The notes under the pieces are model-generated. The model worked only from the letters and a program-made list of their open reading frames with translations. It did not search any database and was not told where the DNA came from. From an uncultured Clostridium sp. (GTDB lineage Bacteria > Bacillota > Clostridia > TANB77 > CAG-465): a DNA stretch of 5,672 bases. Positions 1 to 5,600 of this stretch are shown here, in pieces (position 1 is the first letter of the stretch; every line of letters starts with the position of its first letter). The stretch lies in assembly GCA_905204915.1 (NCBI GenBank), contig CAJLBR010000056.1:1-5672 (forward strand), in the 5' to 3' direction. Position numbers and translations under genes: made by a program.

Positions 1-1
1 A

Positions 2-67
2 GATATGGGGATAATAAGTGAATTAGATGATACAAAAATAAAAAAATTATTCTTTATTCGAAACTAA
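2..67 (+). CDS. Possible 3' end of a plus-strand gene (partial, unidentified)
   Basis: Reading the plus strand from base 2 gives 21 sense codons ending in TAA at 65-67. The residues end in DDTKIKKLFFIRN, a plausible charged and hydrophobic bacterial C-terminus. The other two plus frames close at once (TAA at 12-14 and TGA at 19-21), so any plus-strand gene entering from the left must use this frame. It would converge on ung, and a symmetric AT-rich stem-loop starts five bases after the stop, as expected between convergent genes. The piece is too short to assign to a family, and an open frame of this length can arise by chance in such AT-rich DNA. Confidence 0.4.
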   Translation, partial: DMGIISELDDTKIKKLFFIRN

Positions 68-71
68 CAAA

Positions 72-114
72 TTTAAAAAAATTATATTGGAAATTAATTC
101 AATATTTTTTTAAA
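72..114. terminator. AT-rich stem-loop, possible bidirectional terminator between convergent genes
   Basis: The left arm is TTT plus A7 (72-81), a TTA bulge (82-84) and TATTG (85-89). The loop is 90-99. The right arm is CAATA (100-104), T7 (105-111) and AAA (112-114). Arms of 15 pairs form apart from the 3-base bulge. Each strand has a T7 run after the TATTG/CAATA core, so it could stop transcription both from ung (minus) and from the putative plus-strand gene. The ung stop codon (112-110) lies inside the right arm. Only one pair is G-C, so the hairpin is weak and termination strength is uncertain. Confidence 0.4.
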
Positions 115-772
115 TATCTTCTATTTGCCAGTCTATTGGTTCAATACCATTTTCTTGCAAAAATTTATTTGCTTTTGAAAAATGCGAACATCCCTCAAAT
201 CCATATTTAACAGAAAATGGACTTGGATGTGAAGACATTAAAACAAGATGTTTTGGATTAGTTATCAGTGAAACTTTAGATTTAGCAAAATTTCCCCAAA
301 GCATAAAAACAACTGGCTCCTCTTTTTCATTTATTGCTTTTATAACATTATCTGTAAAAGTTTCCCAACCTTTATTTTGATGTGAACCAGGCTTGTCCTT
401 TTGCACGGTAAGAGTACTGTTTAATAACAGAACTCCTTGTCTTGCCCATTTTAACAAAAATCCATTATTCGGAATCTTTAACCCTAAATCTCTATTTAAT
501 TCTTTATATATATTTTGCAATGAAGGTGGAACTTTAACATTCTTTCCAACTGAAAATGCTAACCCATGAGCTTCTCCGACACCATGATATGGGTCTTGAC
601 CTAAGATAACAACTTTTATTTTTTCATATGGTGTAACTTCCATACTAAGAAGTACTTGTTTTCTTTCTGGAAATATTATTTTAGTTTTATATTCATTATC
701 AACAAAAGCTTTTAAGTTTTTATAGTATTCTTTTTTTGATTCTTCTTCAACAAATTCTTTAAAATATCCCAT
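110..772 (-). CDS. ung: Uracil-DNA glycosylase, family 1
   Basis: This enzyme removes uracil from DNA (from cytosine deamination or dUTP misincorporation) as the first step of base excision repair in the cytoplasm. At 220 residues it has the normal family length. All family-1 motifs are visible. The water-activating loop GQDPYH is at 58-63, with catalytic Asp60, and runs into AHGLAFSV (68-75). LLLNSTLTV is at 115-123, with Asn118 recognising uracil. HPSPFS begins at His182, the transition-state histidine and DNA-intercalating loop. GCSHFSKAN follows near 194-202. Glu67 stands where many homologues have Gln, a minor change. The ATG follows the upstream MBL stop by 3 bases and is served by AAGAGGG (785-779), which lies inside the end of that gene. 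It is probably the last gene of the operon. The identification is secure. Confidence 0.97.
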   Translation of the reverse strand: MGYFKEFVEEESKKEYYKNLKAFVDNEYKTKIIFPERKQVLLSMEVTPYEKIKVVILGQDPYHGVGEAHGLAFSVGKNVKVPPSLQNIYKELNRDLGLKIPNNGFLLKWARQGVLLLNSTLTVQKDKPGSHQNKGWETFTDNVIKAINEKEEPVVFMLWGNFAKSKVSLITNPKHLVLMSSHPSPFSVKYGFEGCSHFSKANKFLQENGIEPIDWQIEDI

Positions 773-785
773 ATTTTACCCTCTT
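773..785 (-). promoter_or_regulatory. Shine-Dalgarno site and stop-start junction, MBL gene to ung
   Basis: On the minus strand AAGAGGG (785-779) is followed by TAA (the MBL stop, 778-776), AAT and the ung ATG at 772. The SD therefore overlaps the last sense codons of the MBL gene, with 6 bases between it and the start. This supports the chosen ung start and suggests reinitiation by ribosomes finishing the upstream gene. The module closely resembles the one at 1438-1452. Confidence 0.75.
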
Positions 786-1438
786 TTAATTGCTATTAAT
801 AACTTTATTCTTTTCATAGCGTTTTCAATATTAGAATCTTCTCCATGTCCTGGAAAAATTTTAGTATTTGAGTCAAATGTTTCTTCTATTTTTTTAACTG
901 ATTTTTTTATGTCATCAAATGAACCACTTATAAGATCACATCTTCCATAAGAATTTGAAAATATTGTGTCTCCACTAAATAACACATCAGTATTTTTTTC
1001 GTAAATTACAATAGAACCACTTGTATGTCCTGGTGTATTAATTATAAAAAAGTCCATGTTTCCAACTTTAATACTATATTCTTGTTCTTTAATTTGATAA
1101 ACATCCATATTACTTACATCTTGAAGTGTAGCATCTAATATATCAGCACAACTTGCTTTAACATCACTAAATTTATCATAATCTTTTTCATGACACAAAA
1201 CTTTAGCGCCAGTATAACTTACAACATCATTTAATGCACTAATGTGATCCGCATGAACATGAGTTATAAATACATATTTAACATTTAAATCATACTTTTT
1301 TATTACATCAATAATTTTAAAGGATTCATCAGCTGGATCTATAATTACAGCATTTTTATCTTCATCATAAATTATATAAGTATTTGTAATATGTCCTAAA
1401 TTAGATACTTCTAGCTTTAACTTTTCTATCTTTATCAT
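776..1438 (-). CDS. MBL-fold metallo-hydrolase, glyoxalase II-like (YcbL type)
   Basis: This is a cytoplasmic metallo-beta-lactamase-fold hydrolase of 220 residues. The full dinuclear metal set is visible: THVHADH at 59-65 (His60, His62, Asp64, His65), His138 in TPGHTSGS, Asp157 in FSGDTIF and His198 in FPGHG. It is therefore expected to be active and to bind zinc or a similar metal. The GRCDL stretch at 165-169 resembles the GRTDL segment of the short YcbL/type-II glyoxalase subfamily, which lacks the C-terminal glutathione-binding domain of true GloB. Hydrolysis of a thioester or ester is plausible, but the substrate is unknown. An MBL gene just downstream of the rel gene is common in Clostridia. 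Its ATG overlaps the rel stop by one base (TAATG). The family is certain; the substrate is not. Confidence 0.93.
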   Translation of the reverse strand: MIKIEKLKLEVSNLGHITNTYIIYDEDKNAVIIDPADESFKIIDVIKKYDLNVKYVFITHVHADHISALNDVVSYTGAKVLCHEKDYDKFSDVKASCADILDATLQDVSNMDVYQIKEQEYSIKVGNMDFFIINTPGHTSGSIVIYEKNTDVLFSGDTIFSNSYGRCDLISGSFDDIKKSVKKIEETFDSNTKIFPGHGEDSNIENAMKRIKLLIAIKRG

Positions 1439-1452
1439 TATTTTACCCTTCT
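1438..1452 (-). promoter_or_regulatory. TAATG overlap and internal Shine-Dalgarno, rel gene to MBL gene
   Basis: The rel stop TAA (1440-1438) shares its last A with the ATG of the MBL gene (1438-1436). The SD core AAGGG (1450-1446) is made from the final rel codons for Arg-Arg-Val, and there are 7 bases between it and the ATG. A one-base TAATG overlap with an internal SD is a classic arrangement for termination-reinitiation, so the two proteins are probably translated in linked amounts. Confidence 0.8.
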
Positions 1453-3609
1453 TATATCAAAAACACTATCTATTTTTCTTACTTTTTTTATTAATTCTTG
1501 TAATTTTAATGTATCACTTATTTTAACTACTACATCAATTTCAATTTCTTTTGAGTCATTAAGTTTAGTATTCATTTCGATTATATCAACTTTTATTTCT
1601 TTTAATTTTGCTAAAACATCAGATACTATAGAGTCCCTGTTATTAGCAAGTATTTTTACTTTAGTTGTAAAATCTGCTTTTATTTTATCTTTCCATGATA
1701 CATTTATTCTTCTTGTATCAATATCTAGTGAATTTAAATTTGCACAATCTTTTCTATGTATTGAAACACCATTAGAATATGTGATATATCCTACTATTTC
1801 ATCACCAGGAATTGGTGAACAACATTTTGCAAATTTTACTAAGCAATTGTCTATATTTTCTACATTTACTAAATCATTATTTGAATTTTTGTTTTTTGTC
1901 TTAGAGGCCTTTTGTGGTATTTTTTTAATATCTTCCTCTTTAGAATTTTTCTCAATAAATAAATCAACAATTTTATTTACAATTTTAACTGCAGAAATGC
2001 TACCAAATCCTATGTTTTCATATGCATCCTCTAAAGTATTAAAGTTAAATTTTTTAAGTGCAACATTTAAAATTTCTTCATTTAATAGTAATTCTTTAGA
2101 ATATTTTTGTTTTCTTAATTGCTTCTCAAAAAGTTCTTTTCCTTTTATTATATTTTCTTCTTTTCCTTGTTTCTTTAAATAAGCTGAGATTTTATTTTTT
2201 GCACTTGATGTCTTTACATATTTTAACCAGTCTGTATTTGGTCCTTTAGCTGACTTCGATGTAACAATTTCAACTATATCAGTATTTTCTAGCTTAGTAT
2301 ATATTGGAACCATTCTAGAATTTACTTTAGCTCCCACCATTTGTTCAGCTATTTTTTGATGTATAGAATATGCAAAGTCTATTGGTGTTGATCCCTTTGG
2401 AAGTGCTTTTATTTCACCTTTTGGTGTGAAAACAAATACTTCTTCACCAAAAAGTTCTACTTTCATTTTATTTAAATTTTCATTAGTATCACTTAATTCT
2501 TTTTGCATTTCTAAAGTTTGTCTCAGCCATACTAACTTTTTATCAGCTTCACTAATCTTAGAAGTTTTTTCTTTATATGAGAAGTGAGCAGCAATACCAT
2601 AATCTGCTACTTTGTGCATATCCCAAGTCCTTATTTGTATTTCAAAAGGTTTTGCATCTTCCCCAAACACTGTTGTATGCAATGATTGATACATATTAGT
2701 TTTTGGAACTGCAATATAATCTTTAAATCTTCCTGGCATTGGTTTATACATGTCATGCACAATTCCTAAAACTGTGTAACAATCTTTTACAGAGTTTACT
2801 ATTACTCTAATAGCAAGTAAATCAAAAAGATCATCTGCTCTGCAATTTTTCATTTTCATCTTTTTATATATACTATAGAAATGCTTTGGTCTACCATAAA
2901 TTGTACATTCTATATTTTCTTTTTTTAATGCATTTGTAATTTCTTCTATTCTATTTTTTATATACTCTTCTCTTTGCTTTTTCTTTTGATCAATTTCTTT
3001 CTTTATTTCTTGATATTCTTCTGGATATAATATTCTAAAAGAAATATCCTCTAATTCAGATTTTATTTGAGACATACCTAGTCTATGAGCAATTGGTGCA
3101 TAAATTGAAAGTGATTCTTTAGCCATTTCTTGTCTTGTCTTCTCATCTACTTCTGATATATTCTGCATATTATAAAGTCTATCTGCTAACTTTATTATTA
3201 CAGTTCTGATATCTTTTGCAATTGCCATAAACATTTTTCTTAAAATTTCTAAATGTACTTCTGTTCCATGTTTGAAGTTAAAATATGATAATTTTGAAAT
3301 TGTATTTACCATATCTATTACTTCTTTGTCGACTATTTTTTTAAGCTCTTTTTCATCATGTTCCTCAAATTTAATTACTTCATGTAAAAAAGCTGCATAT
3401 ACAGAATTATCATCCAATTTTAAAGAAGCTATGTATTTAGCAACACCTAAAGTGTGTGACATTACAGTTTTTCCGCTAATTCTTTTTTTATTTGCATAAA
3501 CTTTTTCACCATAATTTGCTACTTTATCAAGTACTTCTTTGTCATATTTAATTTGATTTTCATTCATTATATTTTCTAAAAAATCTCTACATGTAACATT
3601 ATTTTCCAT
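1438..3609 (-). CDS. relA: Long RelA/SpoT-homologue: (p)ppGpp synthetase with degenerate HD hydrolase domain
   Basis: This ribosome-associated stringent-response enzyme (723 residues, normal length) transfers pyrophosphate from ATP to GDP/GTP to make (p)ppGpp. The domains in order are as follows. The HD hydrolase domain (about 25-180) keeps Arg43, Ser45, His52, His76, Asp143 and Asn147 but has lost the HDxxED motif: H76-E77-V-I-K80-F81. The synthetase domain (about 215-345) has GRPK (239-242), Asp263 in DLLAIR, RFKD (294-297), YQSLHTT (307-313) and Glu323 in EIQIRT; all expected residues are present. The TGS domain (about 386-450) has His417. A helical region and a Lys/Asn/Ser-rich linker (about 555-580) follow. 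The zinc-finger domain has Cys596, Cys597, His618 and Cys622, and a C-terminal ACT domain runs from about 645 to 723. The start follows recJ by 19 bp with GGTGA (3619-3615) as SD. Synthetase function is confident; hydrolase activity is predicted lost. Confidence 0.95.
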   Translation of the reverse strand: MENNVTCRDFLENIMNENQIKYDKEVLDKVANYGEKVYANKKRISGKTVMSHTLGVAKYIASLKLDDNSVYAAFLHEVIKFEEHDEKELKKIVDKEVIDMVNTISKLSYFNFKHGTEVHLEILRKMFMAIAKDIRTVIIKLADRLYNMQNISEVDEKTRQEMAKESLSIYAPIAHRLGMSQIKSELEDISFRILYPEEYQEIKKEIDQKKKQREEYIKNRIEEITNALKKENIECTIYGRPKHFYSIYKKMKMKNCRADDLFDLLAIRVIVNSVKDCYTVLGIVHDMYKPMPGRFKDYIAVPKTNMYQSLHTTVFGEDAKPFEIQIRTWDMHKVADYGIAAHFSYKEKTSKISEADKKLVWLRQTLEMQKELSDTNENLNKMKVELFGEEVFVFTPKGEIKALPKGSTPIDFAYSIHQKIAEQMVGAKVNSRMVPIYTKLENTDIVEIVTSKSAKGPNTDWLKYVKTSSAKNKISAYLKKQGKEENIIKGKELFEKQLRKQKYSKELLLNEEILNVALKKFNFNTLEDAYENIGFGSISAVKIVNKIVDLFIEKNSKEEDIKKIPQKASKTKNKNSNNDLVNVENIDNCLVKFAKCCSPIPGDEIVGYITYSNGVSIHRKDCANLNSLDIDTRRINVSWKDKIKADFTTKVKILANNRDSIVSDVLAKLKEIKVDIIEMNTKLNDSKEIEIDVVVKISDTLKLQELIKKVRKIDSVFDIRRVK

Positions 3610-3628
3610 TTAAATCACCACTCTTTGT

Positions 3629-5314
3629 CTAAACTGATTTTTTAAAATCTTGTATTATTAATTCAATTGTCTTTGGAGTATTGTATGTATTTATATCTAC
3701 AGAACATACAACATCAATTTTATCTCCAATTTTTATTTCATCTCTTCTATTACCTTGTGAAAATGCAACAGCATCAATTAATTTATTTGAATCTTTTAAA
3801 ACAAATTTCAAATGCTTATCGTCCTTAATTGTTCTTATAGCCTGAACTTTTAAATTTCTATATAAGAACAATGGAGCTGGATTACATTGGCCACAAGGTT
3901 TTAATGTATTTATATCTTTTAATATTTGAACATTAAGATCTTTAAGTTCTAATTCTAAATCTATATCTAAAACCTGCTCTGATAATATGTCACTATATTT
4001 TAAAGCAACTTCTTCAAATCTATCTGAAAATTCTTTTATTTTTCCTTCTTCAATTGTAAGTCCTGCAGCTAATTCATGTCCTCCAAATTGTATTAGACTT
4101 TCACTACATTCACTTAACGCATCATATAAAGAAAATCCCATTGGACATCTACCAGACCCTCTTATCATTCCATTTTCCTTTGTAAGAAGTATTACTGGTT
4201 TGTAATAAATATTTACAAGTCTTGATGCAACAATTCCAATAACACCATTATGCCAAGATTCGCCGTATAAAACTAAAGAATTTTTATTATACAATTTTTC
4301 TTCTTCTATTATTTTTATTGCATCGTCAAATATCTCTTTTTCTATCTGTTGTCTTTTTACATTCATTCCATCTAGCAACAAAGCTAGTTCTTTAGCTTTT
4401 GATTCATCTTTTTCTAGTAATAATTTTACGGCAACACTTGCATTTCCCATTCTACCACATGCATTTATTCTTGGGGCAAGCCCAAATGATACCATAAAAC
4501 TATCCATAGCTTTAAAATTAATTAAATTTAGCAAAGCTTTAAGTCCTATATTTTTAGTTTTTTTCATTTCTACAAGACCATATTTTGATATTATTCTATT
4601 TTCATCTTGTAAAGATACTATATCAGATATTGTTCCTATTGCAACTATATCTAAATATTTCAAATAACTTTCTTTATCAAGTCCATATACTTTTGAAAGT
4701 GCTGTTATGCACTTAAATGCAATTCCAACACCAGCATGCATTTTAAATTTAAAATTATCATCTTTTTGTTTTGTATTAACTATAGCATAAGCTTCTGGTA
4801 GCTTTTCTGCGCACTCATGGTGATCAGTTATTAATACATCAATTCCTAAAGATTTAGCATGCTCAACTTCATTAATTGCAGTAATTCCACAATCTACAGT
4901 AATCATCAATTTCACATCTTGTTTTGCTATTTCATCTATTGCATTATTATTTATACCGTATCCTTCAATTAGTCTGTCAGGCAAATAATATATTACTTCA
5001 GCACCAAGTCCAGTTAAAAACTGATACATTACTACTATGCTAGTAATACCATCTACATCATAATCACCATATATACAAATTTTTTCGTGATTATCAATTG
5101 CCTTTTTTACCCTTTTAGTAAACTTATCCATATCCTTAATTATAAATGGGTCTTTTAAATCTTTTAAACTTCCATTTAAATAAAGTTCTATGCTTTGTTC
5201 ATCTATTCCTCTAAAATCTAACATCTTAGCTAAAATATTAGAAATACCATACTTCTTACTAATATATTCTATATATTCTTCATTATATTCTTTTACTTTC
5301 CATACTTTTTGCAT
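3629..5314 (-). CDS. recJ: Single-stranded-DNA-specific 5'-3' exonuclease RecJ (short form)
   Basis: RecJ degrades single-stranded DNA 5' to 3' in recombinational, mismatch and base-excision repair. The DHH domain holds GDYDVDG at 83-89 (metal-binding Asp84, Asp86, Asp88), VDCGI at 140-144 (Asp141), TDHH at 163-166 and IGTISDIV with Asp231. FGLAPRINACGRMG lies at 277-290. The DHHA1 domain includes NGVIGIVASRL (356-366), GSGRC (386-390) and GGHELAAG (411-418). The OB-fold region is about 445-561. Length is 561 residues, close to the roughly 577 of the E. coli enzyme and without the long C-terminal extension of the B. subtilis type. Its LxPFGxGNP segment reads LKPCGQCNP (471-479), two unusual cysteines. 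AGGAG (5324-5320) sits 5 bases before the ATG. It is the first gene of the operon. Confidence 0.96.
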   Translation of the reverse strand: MQKVWKVKEYNEEYIEYISKKYGISNILAKMLDFRGIDEQSIELYLNGSLKDLKDPFIIKDMDKFTKRVKKAIDNHEKICIYGDYDVDGITSIVVMYQFLTGLGAEVIYYLPDRLIEGYGINNNAIDEIAKQDVKLMITVDCGITAINEVEHAKSLGIDVLITDHHECAEKLPEAYAIVNTKQKDDNFKFKMHAGVGIAFKCITALSKVYGLDKESYLKYLDIVAIGTISDIVSLQDENRIISKYGLVEMKKTKNIGLKALLNLINFKAMDSFMVSFGLAPRINACGRMGNASVAVKLLLEKDESKAKELALLLDGMNVKRQQIEKEIFDDAIKIIEEEKLYNKNSLVLYGESWHNGVIGIVASRLVNIYYKPVILLTKENGMIRGSGRCPMGFSLYDALSECSESLIQFGGHELAAGLTIEEGKIKEFSDRFEEVALKYSDILSEQVLDIDLELELKDLNVQILKDINTLKPCGQCNPAPLFLYRNLKVQAIRTIKDDKHLKFVLKDSNKLIDAVAFSQGNRRDEIKIGDKIDVVCSVDINTYNTPKTIELIIQDFKKSV

Positions 5315-5324
5315 TTTTTCTCCT
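5315..5324 (-). promoter_or_regulatory. Shine-Dalgarno site of recJ
   Basis: On the minus strand AGGAG (5324-5320) is followed by five A residues and the recJ ATG at 5314. It is the strongest SD in the window and fixes the recJ start. No longer in-frame open stretch with a comparable site is visible upstream. Confidence 0.8.
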
Positions 5325-5374
5325 TTTTTTAAGATTAATTCTAACAGTTATATTTTACTACACTTTTTACTAAA

Positions 5375-5403
5375 AATAAAGAAATTACGCATATTTTTCA
5401 CAA
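5375..5403 (-). promoter_or_regulatory. Candidate sigma-A promoter for the recJ operon (proximal)
   Basis: On the minus strand TTGTGA (5403-5398) and TTTATT (5380-5375) are separated by exactly 17 bases. Each matches the consensus -35 and -10 at four of six positions. Transcription would begin near 5368, giving a leader of about 50 bases before recJ. In DNA this AT-rich such matches occur by chance, so this is only the best-spaced candidate. Confidence 0.3.
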
Positions 5404-5420
5404 ATTAATACATCATTAAA

Positions 5421-5451
5421 ATTATAAATAACACAAAAATGGGACTGTAAA
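5421..5451 (-). promoter_or_regulatory. Candidate promoter for the recJ operon (distal, long spacer)
   Basis: A perfect TATAAT occurs on the minus strand at 5426-5421. TTTACA (5451-5446), five of six to the -35 consensus, lies 19 bases upstream, which is longer than the usual 16-18. The TTTACA comes from the GGGACTGTAAA motif that resembles an insertion-sequence end, so a hybrid promoter is conceivable. It competes with the better-spaced candidate at 5375-5403. Confidence 0.25.
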
Positions 5452-5508
5452 AAAATCCAATAAAAAATAATAATTCAGTCAATTTGGGACTTGGCTATTA
5501 TTTTTTAC
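5447..5508. repeat. Imperfect hairpin with terminal inverted repeats in the intergenic region
   Basis: The ends GTAAAAAA (5447-5454) and TTTTTTAC (5501-5508) are inverted copies. Inside, AAAAAATAATA (5462-5472) pairs perfectly with TATTATTTTTT (5496-5506). A 4/4 internal loop, the stem AGTC/GACT (5477-5480 with 5488-5491) and a 7-base loop follow. The short direct repeat TGGGACT occurs at 5440-5446 and 5485-5491. It could be a weak bidirectional terminator, a remnant of a small mobile element or simply AT-rich symmetry. No transposase gene is present in the window. Confidence 0.35.
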
Positions 5509-5510
5509 AA

Positions 5511-5531
5511 AATTTACTAAGAATTTACTAA
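5511..5531. repeat. Direct repeat AATTTACTAA, two copies, 11-base period
   Basis: AATTTACTAA occurs at 5511-5520 and again at 5522-5531, about one helical turn apart. The core TTTACTA also occurs twice nearer recJ, at 5354-5360 and 5366-5372, with a 12-base period. Paired sites at helical spacing can be regulator half-sites, but the motif is AT-rich and similar strings occur inside the rel gene, so no role is assigned. Confidence 0.3.
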
Positions 5532-5555
5532 AATTATTATATTTTTTGACTTAAA

Positions 5556-5600
5556 GTATAAAAAAGAGAAATGATAGTTTGTTTTTTCTATCATTTCTCT
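5556..5600 (-). terminator. Strong intrinsic terminator of an off-window upstream minus-strand gene
   Basis: AGAGAAATGATAG (5565-5577) and CTATCATTTCTCT (5588-5600) form a perfect 13-bp stem with a 10-base loop. On the minus strand the stem is followed by a T-run (5565-5560) and then ATAC. The plus-strand side is followed by A residues, so the terminator works in the minus direction. It should end transcription of a gene to the right of the window and insulate the recJ operon, implying that recJ has its own promoter between 5325 and 5560. Confidence 0.8.

Noticed and set aside
1781..2182. A 133-codon plus-strand open frame opposite the rel gene
   Set aside because: It is Phe/Ser/Ile-rich as expected for the complement of AT-rich coding DNA, has no convincing ribosome binding site and lies wholly inside a strongly conserved gene.
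3272..3499. Plus-strand open frame over the start of the rel gene
   Set aside because: It is the complement of the Rel HD domain coding sequence and has no independent motif or start signal.
3987..4205. Plus-strand open frame inside recJ
   Set aside because: It overlaps the RecJ DHHA1 coding sequence, shows no recognisable domain and is composed of residues typical of a reverse-complement frame.
5190..5408. Hydrophobic 72-codon plus-strand frame crossing the recJ start and leader
   Set aside because: Its Leu/Ile/Phe/Ser-rich appearance, like a small membrane protein, comes from reading the A-rich recJ 5' end backwards. Most of it is recJ coding sequence, and I see no good ribosome binding site.
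5325..5560. Possible riboswitch or structured leader before recJ
   Set aside because: The region is almost all A and T, with no conserved-looking GC-rich helices or known aptamer core. The only folded structures visible are the simple hairpins already listed.
5546..5574. TTGACT on the plus strand as a possible -35 box
   Set aside because: Seventeen bases downstream lies AAATGA, which is not a -10 box, and the next element is the terminator hairpin. No plus-strand gene follows.
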